32,244 nucleotides of DNA from an uncultured Mycoplasma sp. (GTDB lineage: Bacteria > Bacillota_I > Bacilli_A > RF39 > UBA660), in NCBI GenBank assembly GCA_946554525.1, contig CAMNSE010000002.1, forward strand, positions 78,001 to 110,244. The letters are read 5' to 3'. Both the position numbers and the translations under genes were made by a program. The notes under the pieces were generated by a model. It was not told the DNA's origin. It worked only from the letters and a program-made list of their open reading frames with translations, and made no database searches. Position 1 is the first letter of the stretch. Every line of letters begins with the position of its first letter. This document shows, one piece after another, positions 1-6,677 of the stretch.

Positions 1-112
1 TAAGTAAATTTCTTTTATAATTATTAATCATTAAAACTGACAACATCATTGTAATAAAAACTAGAAAAAACGAATAGACCATATAAATAGACGCAAAACC
101 TTTTTTATTCAT
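1..112 (-). CDS. Pilin-like / pseudopilin-like membrane protein, N-terminal fragment
   Basis: The first 37 residues of a protein that runs off the left edge. The sequence starts MNKKGFASIYMV and continues as one long hydrophobic segment (about residues 6-29) followed by basic residues. A short basic leader ending in Gly just before Phe and a hydrophobic helix is what type IV pilin-like proteins (for example minor ComG pseudopilins) look like at a prepilin-peptidase site. The usual Glu at position +5 of the mature protein is absent, so the assignment is tentative, and a plain single-pass membrane protein fits too. The start at 112 is preferred over an in-frame ATG at 124 because GGTGAT lies just upstream of it. 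The gene begins only 26 bases beyond the terminator of the peptide operon, and no promoter fits between them. Confidence 0.5.
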   Translation of the reverse strand, partial: MNKKGFASIYMVYSFFLVFITMMLSVLMINNYKRNLL

Positions 113-137
113 TATTATCACCATAATTAAGTATATC

Positions 138-169
138 AAAAAAGAGGGCTTTAGAAAACCCTCTTTTTT
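138..169 (-). terminator. Terminator of the peptide/exporter operon
   Basis: A perfect 11-bp inverted repeat (138-148 with 159-169, core AAGAGGG/CCCTCTT) encloses a 10-base loop and gives a U run on the minus transcript. The A/T flanks make it symmetrical, so it could act on both strands. The stop codon of the last precursor gene (168-170) lies inside the stem. Confidence 0.85.
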
Positions 170-329
170 ATATTTGACAATATTGCCCACTTAGAGCTCT
201 ACGTAAGGATGAACCAATCATTCTTCCAATATCTACTAAAGATCCAATCAATCTTACTACAGCATTAATAACTGAAGCATTCCAAGCTCCGCCTGTAATT
301 TCTACAAGCTTATAATTATCTAGTTTCAT
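168..329 (-). CDS. Double-glycine precursor peptide 3 (bacteriocin-like)
   Basis: A 53-residue ORF. The leader MKLDNYKLVEITGG (14 residues) carries Leu at -12, Leu at -7, Ile at -4 and Gly-Gly at -2/-1, the recognition pattern of C39 peptidases. The predicted mature peptide has 39 residues, starts AWNAS, and holds Arg at 12, 22, 29 and 30 against one Asp, giving a net positive charge. It has a GxxxG motif (GRMIG, mature 21-25), typical of helix-helix contacts in two-peptide class IIb bacteriocins, and a single Cys at mature 37. A strong ribosome site (GGGAGGG) lies over the end of the previous gene, 2 bases away. Third and last gene of the set. The exporter in the same operon supplies the matching peptidase. 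The killing or signalling role is inferred. Confidence 0.88.
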   Translation of the reverse strand: MKLDNYKLVEITGGAWNASVINAVVRLIGSLVDIGRMIGSSLRRALSGQYCQI

Positions 330-331
330 AA

Positions 332-475
332 TTAATCCCTCCCACACTTATATGGGTGAAAAAAGCCATACACCGCTGAAACAAATATTACTGCGCCAAT
401 CATAATAGCACCTAGAAGACTTGAGGCAATTCCACCATTTATTTTTTGTAATTCTTGATTTTTCAAATTTCTCAT
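332..475 (-). CDS. Double-glycine precursor peptide 2 (bacteriocin-like)
   Basis: A 47-residue ORF. The leader MRNLKNQELQKINGG fits the double-glycine consensus at every key position (Leu -12, Glu -8, Leu -7, Ile -4, Gly -2, Gly -1). The 32-residue predicted core starts IASSLLGAIM. It is a strongly hydrophobic helix rich in small residues, with SxxxG, AxxxG and SxxxG spacings (mature 3-7, 8-12, 18-22), followed by a polar tail with Lys, one Cys (mature 29) and Arg. Its ATG overlaps the stop of the gene before it by one base (TAATG) and has only a weak ribosome site, which suggests translational coupling. It resembles one partner of a two-component class II bacteriocin. No modification enzyme is encoded nearby, so an unmodified product is the simplest reading. 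Confidence 0.9.
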   Translation of the reverse strand: MRNLKNQELQKINGGIASSLLGAIMIGAVIFVSAVYGFFHPYKCGRD

Positions 476-609
476 TATCTTCTCACACTACCAATCATTA
501 CTTTAAATAAATATGACATAACATTAATAACGCAATTAGCTAACACACGCATAGCAAAGCTAATACCTCCTAAGCAATTTGTCAATTCTAACTGATTTAA
601 TTTTTCCAT
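475..609 (-). CDS. Double-glycine precursor peptide 1 (bacteriocin-like)
   Basis: A 44-residue ORF. The leader MEKLNQLELTNCLGG has Leu -12, Glu -8, Leu -7 and Gly-Gly, but carries Cys at -4 where a hydrophobic residue is usual. The 29-residue predicted core starts ISFAMRVLAN, ends in Arg-Arg, contains Arg and Lys but no acidic residue (about +4), and has a single Cys (mature 11). It could form an amphipathic membrane-active helix. A ribosome site (AAAGGAAGAG) precedes the ATG by a normal distance. It lies 14 bases after the accessory gene and overlaps the next precursor by one base, so all three precursors are probably made from one message. Confidence 0.88.
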   Translation of the reverse strand: MEKLNQLELTNCLGGISFAMRVLANCVINVMSYLFKVMIGSVRR

Positions 610-623
610 TCTTCTCTTCCTTT

Positions 624-1031
624 CTAAAATACTAAATTTTTTATTTTTTGAATAAATCTTTGTTTATTATAATAAAAAGTAACCGAAATTATTTGTCCAT
701 CACGATAAGTATCATCTATATAAAATATAAGCTCATGGTAACTAACATATTGTTCTTTATTTATTTTAATCGTAGATGAATCTAACTCTAAATTCACCTT
801 TTTATTACTGATATATATTTCGTCGTAATCAATATCCGTCGGCAAAATAGTCGTAAGTGTGCAACGATTATTACAGGAAATATACCCTTTTGATTGATAG
901 CTATCATAGACTTTAACATTAATAAACAAAATAACTATACTTAAAAATATTAAAAATAAGAATATTAATAAAATTGGTTTCTTTGGTTTTAGCATTAAAA
1001 ATGATTGTTTATTTTCTTGCAAATTCATCAT
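624..1031 (-). CDS. Short membrane-anchored exporter accessory (or immunity) protein
   Basis: 135 residues: a basic cytoplasmic start, one membrane helix (about 19-39), then about 95 residues predicted outside the membrane and rich in beta strand. The stretch just after the helix (SKGYIS) resembles the first strand after the anchor in HlyD-type bacteriocin accessory proteins, and the end (DGQIISVTFYY) resembles their last beta-barrel strands. The coiled-coil hairpin and lipoyl domains of a full accessory protein (over 400 residues) are missing. A CNNRC pair lies at 53-57. The start overlaps the exporter stop by 4 bases (ATGA), so the two are coupled. It sits where accessory or immunity genes usually lie. 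Neither role is proved, and no other immunity gene is visible. Confidence 0.65.
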   Translation of the reverse strand: MMNLQENKQSFLMLKPKKPILLIFLFLIFLSIVILFINVKVYDSYQSKGYISCNNRCTLTTILPTDIDYDEIYISNKKVNLELDSSTIKINKEQYVSYHELIFYIDDTYRDGQIISVTFYYNKQRFIQKIKNLVF

Positions 1032-3076
1032 GATGTTAAATCAATCACTTTCTCAAATTTATCTAAAACATCTTTATGAGTTACATAAATTATAGTTTTA
1101 TTTTTATAATATTGAAATAAATTATCTAGTATACTTTTTTCAATTTCTATATTCACTTCGCTTAATGCTTCATCTAATATAAGTATTTTAGCTTCTTTTA
1201 ATAATGCTCTTGCTAGAATAATTCGCTGCTTTTCACCACCACTTAAATTATTTAAAGAAGCATTAATCAGAGTATGATATCTATTTGGCCTTTTATTTAC
1301 GATTTCTTCTAATTTACATATTTTACAAACAATTTTAAATTTTTCATCAGGAATATTTCGAAAACATATAATATTTTCATAAATGCTACCAGTAAACAGT
1401 TTCTCATTTTGTCCAACATATAAAATATTGTTTCGAATTGAATTTAGTTTAAAATCTTTTTCGCTTGTCTCATGAAACACTATATTACCAGTGTAATTAT
1501 TAATATTACGATACAATATTTTACATAATGTAGATTTACCACAGCCACTAGGACCAAACAATAATACTTTTTCTCCAGCATTTATTTGAAAATTAACATT
1601 TTCTAAAATAAATGTGTAATGATTATAACTATAGCTTAAATTAGTAACTTTTATACTACCATCCCCTATATCATCTAATCCGATATCATCCTCCTCTTTT
1701 GATATCGATAAAAAATCACTTAATTTATAAAATGATGCTTTTAAATAATGATATTTTGGAACCAAGTTGATTAAATCTCTAATTGGATTAAAAAGATAAA
1801 TAATTAAACTTTGAAAAGTTACCAAACTAAGCACCTCTAAGTTTCCTTCATAAATTAAAACCATTCCATATGTTAATACTATAAAAAGACCAATTTCATA
1901 AATAAAATTCTTACTTGTCTCAACATTATTCATAAACTGATTAAGTTGAAAACTATTACGAAGCATTTTTATTAATTTACTTTCTAAAAAATATAAAAAT
2001 TTAGAAACTAAATTTAAGTTTTTAATACTATAATTCATATCAACATGTTCTACTAAAACTGTATTAAATTCTGTTGAATATTCAATACCTCTTTTAATTT
2101 TTTGATATAATATTTTGCTAAATATAAGCCCCATTATAAGATAAAGTAACACTATAAAACAAAGACATAAAAATAGCTTACTGCTAATTATAAATAAGAC
2201 CACTATCGCTCCTATTATCAAAATCGAATTCAAAATAAAATTCACAAATATCTCAGTTGCTAAATTTTTTATTTCGTTTAACTCTTCTACTCTTGAAACA
2301 ATTTCACCTGTAGTTCGATTTTGAATAAAATTTAAAGGGAGATGAAAGATATGTTCTAAAAATTCTGTAAATAATGTAACATCAATATTTTTATTTAGAA
2401 AATTAAGAGTATAATTTTTCAAATGTTCAAAAGAAATTTTAAGAATGTAGATAATTAAAAATATAATAACTATAAATTTAATAATTGAAATGTCTTTCCC
2501 CTTTTGAATACTTGATACACCAGCCTGAAAATAAAAACTAGAAACAATCGTAACAATCATAAGAAGTATATTAATAAAGCAAATACGAATAAAAAGTTTT
2601 CTGTTTTTTATAAATAAATTCCAGTATAAAGAAGATATTTTTGTATTTTTTGAATAATGAATAATTGTATTAATAGGTGATAATAATATAATAATATTAT
2701 CCCATATATCTAAAAATTCTTGCTTATTCATTTTTACTTTTCCACGTGCAGGGTCCATTAAACAAACATATTTATCAGCTATTTTATAAAGAACTGCAAA
2801 ATGTTGTAAGCCATTTTTTAAATTTAAATGTACTATTGCGGGCAAATAAATATCTTTATCATCAATTGATTGTGCTTTTACTCCCATGGCATCAAAGCCG
2901 TATGATTTAGCTGCTTCAATTAAATGATAAGCACTAGTTCCATTCATATTAGTAATTGTATCTTCCCTTATTTTTTCTAGTGGAACATAACCTTTATAAT
3001 ATTTCAAAATACATAAAAGAGAACATGCTCCACAGTCTTTTAGATCTTGTTGTTTTACTACTTCAATTTTAGGCAT
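1028..3076 (-). CDS. Bacteriocin-type ABC exporter with N-terminal C39 peptidase
   Basis: 682 residues in three parts. The C39 cysteine peptidase (about 1-135) shows QQDLKDCGAC with catalytic Cys15, His92 (LQHFAVLY) and Asp108 (DPARG); it removes double-glycine leaders during export. The transmembrane domain spans about 160-440. The nucleotide-binding domain is complete: Walker A GPSGCGKS (508-515), Q-loop Gln556, signature LSGGE (611-615), Walker B ILILDE (631-636) and H-loop His667. The length is that of the LagD/PedD/ComA/BlpA exporters (about 690-720). The ribosome site GGGAGG lies 8 bases before the ATG. It is the first gene of the operon and is followed by the accessory gene and three precursors that carry matching leaders. 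All catalytic residues are intact, so the exporter looks functional. Confidence 0.96.
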   Translation of the reverse strand: MPKIEVVKQQDLKDCGACSLLCILKYYKGYVPLEKIREDTITNMNGTSAYHLIEAAKSYGFDAMGVKAQSIDDKDIYLPAIVHLNLKNGLQHFAVLYKIADKYVCLMDPARGKVKMNKQEFLDIWDNIIILLSPINTIIHYSKNTKISSLYWNLFIKNRKLFIRICFINILLMIVTIVSSFYFQAGVSSIQKGKDISIIKFIVIIFLIIYILKISFEHLKNYTLNFLNKNIDVTLFTEFLEHIFHLPLNFIQNRTTGEIVSRVEELNEIKNLATEIFVNFILNSILIIGAIVVLFIISSKLFLCLCFIVLLYLIMGLIFSKILYQKIKRGIEYSTEFNTVLVEHVDMNYSIKNLNLVSKFLYFLESKLIKMLRNSFQLNQFMNNVETSKNFIYEIGLFIVLTYGMVLIYEGNLEVLSLVTFQSLIIYLFNPIRDLINLVPKYHYLKASFYKLSDFLSISKEEDDIGLDDIGDGSIKVTNLSYSYNHYTFILENVNFQINAGEKVLLFGPSGCGKSTLCKILYRNINNYTGNIVFHETSEKDFKLNSIRNNILYVGQNEKLFTGSIYENIICFRNIPDEKFKIVCKICKLEEIVNKRPNRYHTLINASLNNLSGGEKQRIILARALLKEAKILILDEALSEVNIEIEKSILDNLFQYYKNKTIIYVTHKDVLDKFEKVIDLTS

Positions 3077-3233
3077 AAATTTTTCCTCCCTTCACTACTA
3101 TTTATTACCAGAGAAGTGCCAATTTCCTTTTTTATTTTTAATTTTGGGCAGAAATTCGCAAATCGCATACACGATTCGACATTTTTTTAATTTTTTTTGT
3201 GTATACTATCCACTCAAGAAAAGGAGGAATTAT
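3077..3233. promoter_or_regulatory. Divergent promoter/operator region of the peptide locus
   Basis: 157 bases between the exporter (minus) and the regulator (plus). For the regulator, TATACT (3202-3207) is a good -10, preceded by TGTG; the -35 is poor (TCGACA, 3176-3181, spacer 20). Upstream lie repeated elements: ATTCG at 3154 and 3174 (20 bases apart, two helical turns), and an inverted pair AATCG (3161-3165) / CGATT (3172-3176). These are good candidates for the operator of the neighbouring two-HTH regulator. No convincing promoter for the exporter was seen; it could depend on activation. Confidence 0.6.
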
Positions 3234-3695
3234 ATGCAAAACGGATATATCATTGCTGAGGCTCGTGTCAAAAGAGGCATTACCCAAGAAGATATGGCTC
3301 ACCTTTTAGATATTAGTCTAAATACTTACAAAGGATATGAAGAGAATAAACAGCCTATTAAAATAGAGCAACTAAATGTTATTAGTAATCTTTTTGATAT
3401 GTCACTAGATTACTTATTAAACATTTCAAATTGTAAAACGATTTTAAAAAAAGAAAAAATAGCTGATGAAATAGATTATCGCTATTTAAAATTCAGTTTG
3501 AAATATCATCGTCGCATTAGAAGAATTAGGCAAAGAGAACTGGCGCAAGAGTTCAAAATGTCACCTACAACTATTTCTGCATACGAAAGATACGCAAATA
3601 ACGTTACGATTACATACTTAGTAAATTTTGCTAAAAAATTTCATATATCTATTGATTATATGTGTGGTAAAACCAGAAAAAAAGAGATACTCTAA
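3234..3695 (+). CDS. XRE-family regulator with two HTH domains
   Basis: 153 residues from the ATG at 3234, chosen because AAGGAGG lies 6 bases upstream; an in-frame ATG at 3144 would place the promoter inside the gene. Two Cro/C1-type helix-turn-helix domains follow each other. The first (about 4-60) has ITQEDMAHLLDISLNTYKGYE, read as ITQEDMAHLL then ISLNTYKGYE. The second (about 80-145) has QRELAQEF and MSPTTISAYE. Both end in a similar pattern (DMSLDYLLN, HISIDYMCG), as if from an internal duplication. There is no extra sensing domain. It is transcribed away from the peptide operon and is its likely repressor or activator, judged by position. The 3' end overlaps the convergent transporter gene by 4 bases. 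Confidence 0.88.
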   Translation: MQNGYIIAEARVKRGITQEDMAHLLDISLNTYKGYEENKQPIKIEQLNVISNLFDMSLDYLLNISNCKTILKKEKIADEIDYRYLKFSLKYHRRIRRIRQRELAQEFKMSPTTISAYERYANNVTITYLVNFAKKFHISIDYMCGKTRKKEIL

Positions 3696-3713
3696 TCTTC
3701 GAGTACCTCTTTT
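3680..3713. terminator. Shared bidirectional terminator of the regulator and the AI-2E-type gene
   Basis: A 13-bp stem (3680-3692 with 3701-3713) with one A/C mismatch encloses an 8-base loop. The minus transcript gets U7 and the plus transcript U4, so it should work best for the minus-strand gene. The stop codons of both convergent genes (3692-3694 and 3693-3695) lie in this hairpin. Confidence 0.75.
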
Positions 3714-4852
3714 ATAAATACTTCATCATCTTTAAATAAATTATATTTTTTTACAATAAATTTAAATATAACTTTTAAGAGTGCAATACAAGGAGTAGCT
3801 ACAATCATACCTAAAATACCAAAATAATAAGCAAACACAAGTAGTCCGATCATTATAGTAACAGGATGTAAATGTGTAGTTTTACTCATTACGACTGGCT
3901 GTAAAACATAATTTTCAATCAATTGAACTACAATACAAATAATTAAAACTATAATTCCTGTAATCGTTCCTTGACTAAAACCTACTATTACTGCTGCAGC
4001 ACCACCTATGTATGGTCCGATATATGGAATTAGATCTGTAAGACCGCAAAAAAGCCCAAATAATAATGGAGCATTAAGCCCGGCAATTGCAAAGCCGATT
4101 GTATCACAAATAAACACCATAAGAGCCACTAAAAGTGTTCCACTTATAGTCTTTCTTACTTCCCTACCAATATCAGTAATTAATACTTCAATTTCATATT
4201 TATTTTTATTAGGAACAAGTTTTAAAAAATGTGTAGTTATAGCATCAAAATCAAATAACATATAAAGGCCTACCACTAAACTTATTAAAACAGTTCCCAC
4301 TCCAGATATTAAAGAACCTAAAATGCTAATAATAAAATCTGGTAAATTATTTGTAAATCCAACTAAGAAATTTTCAACACTACTAAAAACATTATTTTTA
4401 AAACTTATTAGGTCAATTCCAGTAATTGAAATTTGTTCAATCATATTATCAGCAAAATGAGTTAATTTGTCTAAAATTGATGGTAAATTAGCGATTAAAT
4501 CATTAATTTGAGTATATAACGTCGGAATTAAAATTCTTAAAAATACATAAATAAAAACCAAAAAAACTGCATATATAATTAAGCTTCCTACCATTCTAGG
4601 AATTCCTTTATCATTTAACTTTTTAACAAGCGGATTAAATAGCCAAGCTATTATAAAACCTATAAAAAGTGGTGATAATACCTTAAGAAAAGTTAAAACT
4701 ACATTTAAAATATTTAAATTTTTAATAATAATTGTACCACATAAAATAATAGCAACAATCATAACAATATACAATAAATTCAATATTTTTTTAGTTAGAG
4801 TCACAACTTCATTTACTTCATTATTATCAATTTCCTTGTTTATTTTTTTCAT
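3692..4852 (-). CDS. AI-2E family membrane transporter/permease
   Basis: 386 residues, a multi-pass membrane protein of the AI-2E (PerM/TqsA/YtvI/YdbI) family. Two N-terminal helices (about 25-75) are followed by more helices, a cytoplasmic middle part, and the conserved segments DLIPYIGPYIGG and ENYVLQPVVMSK with HLHP. Members have been linked to autoinducer-2 export or to Na+/Li+-H+ antiport; the substrate cannot be told from sequence. The gene starts 1 base after the frr stop, so it is translated with frr. Its 3' end is convergent with the HTH regulator and shares a terminator with it. Confidence 0.9.
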   Translation of the reverse strand: MKKINKEIDNNEVNEVVTLTKKILNLLYIVMIVAIILCGTIIIKNLNILNVVLTFLKVLSPLFIGFIIAWLFNPLVKKLNDKGIPRMVGSLIIYAVFLVFIYVFLRILIPTLYTQINDLIANLPSILDKLTHFADNMIEQISITGIDLISFKNNVFSSVENFLVGFTNNLPDFIISILGSLISGVGTVLISLVVGLYMLFDFDAITTHFLKLVPNKNKYEIEVLITDIGREVRKTISGTLLVALMVFICDTIGFAIAGLNAPLLFGLFCGLTDLIPYIGPYIGGAAAVIVGFSQGTITGIIVLIICIVVQLIENYVLQPVVMSKTTHLHPVTIMIGLLVFAYYFGILGMIVATPCIALLKVIFKFIVKKYNLFKDDEVFIKEVLED

Positions 4853-4853
4853 T

Positions 4854-5384
4854 TTAAACCCTCATTAATTCTGTTTCTTTATCTTTAAAAATATCATCTA
4901 TCTTTTTATTATATGTTCCAACTAATTCCTGTATTTCTTCTAAATACATTTTTTCTTCATCTTCAGGATATTCTTCTTTTTTAATATCATTATTTGCATC
5001 TTGTCTAATGTTACGTAAAGCAACTCGGGCTTCTTCGCAGGTTGCTTTTGCTTGCTTAACATAATCCTTTCTTTTTTCTTCTGTAAGCTCTGGGACCGTC
5101 AAGATAATCATTTCTCCATTATTTACAGGCGTAATTCCAATATTAGCTTCATTAATTGCTCTTTCAATTTCTTTTAAAGCTGATCTATCAAAAGGCTTAA
5201 TCATTAAGCTACGTGCTTCTGGAACTGTAATATTTGCTAGAGATTGAATTGGAGTTAAAGCACCATAATAACTAGCCATAATTCCATTTAGCATTGCAGG
5301 ATTAGCCCTCCCTGCTCTAATGTTTAAAAGCTTAGTTTCTAAGCTTTCAATTGTTTTTTTCATTTTTTCTTCAGCATTATTCAT
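4854..5384 (-). CDS. frr: Ribosome recycling factor
   Basis: 176 residues (family usually about 185). With EF-G, the protein splits the post-termination ribosome. NIRAGRANPAML (about 21-32), the middle domain with NITVPEARSLMIKPFD, and the C-terminal VALRNIRQDANNDIKK helix are clear. In most Firmicutes frr follows pyrH after rpsB-tsf. Here pyrH is absent, and frr sits after three membrane-protein genes and before an AI-2E-type transporter. It lies 11 bases after the preceding gene with a GGAGGAATAAT-type ribosome site. Confidence 0.97.
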   Translation of the reverse strand: MNNAEEKMKKTIESLETKLLNIRAGRANPAMLNGIMASYYGALTPIQSLANITVPEARSLMIKPFDRSALKEIERAINEANIGITPVNNGEMIILTVPELTEEKRKDYVKQAKATCEEARVALRNIRQDANNDIKKEEYPEDEEKMYLEEIQELVGTYNKKIDDIFKDKETELMRV

Positions 5385-5395
5385 ATTATTCCTCC

Positions 5396-6184
5396 TTAAT
5401 TTAATATTATAACATCATTATAATCGACTTTACTTGATTTTACAATATAACTTATTACGAAATATCCGCTTTTATTAACATATAACGCATAATTATGAGA
5501 ATCATTTAAATTTTCAAGAGTTTCATCAACTAATATTGTATCATCTTCTTTAATCATTTTATTCAAGCCCTCTTCTACTTTATCTTTAATCTTAGATAAA
5601 GTAAAATCAAATTGCTTCATTAGTTCATCATTTGTTAATATGCTTCCGCTTTCTAAATCAATAACATAAGACGAACTATTTTCTAGCTTGCTACCAATAA
5701 AACAATCAAATAAATACTTATCAACTACTAAAGAAGCATATTTTTTACTAAAATATCTCGTATATTTAACATATTGAGCTTCATAGATGTCATCTTCTTG
5801 ATAAACAATTCTCTCTATTTCTGAAGCTGATAAATTTTGCTCACTAATTTTCTTAACTGTTTGTCTATAAGATGAGTTTTGTTCATTTAATGTTCTTTCT
5901 AATTTTAATACTTCTTCTACATCTATATTCATTTTTACATCTTGATATATAATTTTTTGCTTTTCACTTAAAATATCAATATTCTCAAAATAAATATACT
6001 CTTTATCTTTATCTAACTTTAAGCTTTCCTCTGGTTTATTTACCTCGCTTTGCGATTTATCTGGTTCTTTAGCTTCATCATGTTTTGTTAAACTTTTTGT
6101 TAAAATATAGCCTCCTATAATTAAAGCAAAAAGAAATATTAAAAAAACAATACCATAAATTTTTCCTTTTTTATTTTCACTCAT
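5396..6184 (-). CDS. Membrane-anchored extracytoplasmic protein, RsiV/DUF3298-like C-terminus (tentative)
   Basis: 262 residues: a short basic start, one helix (about 8-28), a charged Lys/Glu/Ser-rich linker, and a globular part outside the cell. The segment YFSKKYASLVVDKYLFD, followed by YVIDLESGSILTNDEL and a final strand pair, resembles DUF4163/DUF3298 (lysozyme-binding RsiV, PdaC). The match is by eye and modest. The start at 6184 is preferred over a GTG at 6193 because AGGAGTGAT lies at the right distance. It overlaps the upstream thioredoxin-like gene by 8 bases and is followed by frr. The role is unknown; surface sensing or cell-wall binding is a guess. Confidence 0.65.
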   Translation of the reverse strand: MSENKKGKIYGIVFLIFLFALIIGGYILTKSLTKHDEAKEPDKSQSEVNKPEESLKLDKDKEYIYFENIDILSEKQKIIYQDVKMNIDVEEVLKLERTLNEQNSSYRQTVKKISEQNLSASEIERIVYQEDDIYEAQYVKYTRYFSKKYASLVVDKYLFDCFIGSKLENSSSYVIDLESGSILTNDELMKQFDFTLSKIKDKVEEGLNKMIKEDDTILVDETLENLNDSHNYALYVNKSGYFVISYIVKSSKVDYNDVIILN

Positions 6185-6677
6185 TACTATCACTCCTAAT
6201 TATTTGCGTATATTCCAAAAATGATTTCAAATTTCTATAACTACCATCACCAGGGTATCCCATTACATATTTATGATTTTTAAATACCATTAAAATAGGC
6301 TCAAAGTAAGCATCATTTCCTAATTCATATTTATTTATAAAATTTGTATAGTCAAAATTTGATTTTATATCTTCATTTATTTCTAAATAATACACTTCTA
6401 AATTATAATCAGTTTTTAACTCTTTTAAATAAGTCGTTACTTTAGCAGTACTATTGCTACTTTCATTGCCAATTAATAAAATAACATCTTCATTATTATC
6501 TATAATATTTTCTAAATTGCGAGCTTCAACTATGTTCATATAACTATTGTCAAATATATATTTAATTTCTTCATTATTATGACTGTCATCTCTATCTTTT
6601 TTAATCCATTCATATCCAAAATAAAGTATTAAACCTAACCCTAACGTAATAAGAAAGGAACTAAGAAGCCGCTTCAT
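6177..6677 (-). CDS. Membrane-anchored thioredoxin-fold-like protein without cysteines (copy 2)
   Basis: 166 residues. One N-terminal helix (about 5-22) is followed by a domain with a thioredoxin-like order: strand VILLIG, a helix, strand LEVYYLEIN, a helix, then FEPILMVFKNHK with the proline expected before strand 4, and a last helix. The CxxC site falls in NESSNSTAK, and the whole protein has no Cys, so it cannot act as a dithiol oxidoreductase. It overlaps the upstream paralogue-like gene by 17 bases and has no clear ribosome site, which suggests coupled translation. The function is unknown; a structural or binding role outside the membrane is inferred. Confidence 0.75.
   Translation of the reverse strand: MKRLLSSFLITLGLGLILYFGYEWIKKDRDDSHNNEEIKYIFDNSYMNIVEARNLENIIDNNEDVILLIGNESSNSTAKVTTYLKELKTDYNLEVYYLEINEDIKSNFDYTNFINKYELGNDAYFEPILMVFKNHKYVMGYPGDGSYRNLKSFLEYTQIIRSDSNE

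Noticed and set aside
168-609. Precursors could be lanthipeptides or another modified RiPP class
   Set aside because: No LanM/LanB/radical-SAM modification gene lies in the operon, and the cores have few Ser/Thr plus a single Cys each. Unmodified class II-like peptides fit better.
3144-3233. Upstream extension of the HTH regulator from an ATG at 3144
   Set aside because: The extra 30 residues are encoded across the -10 region, look unlike the family, and no ribosome site precedes that ATG, whereas AAGGAGG stands before 3234.
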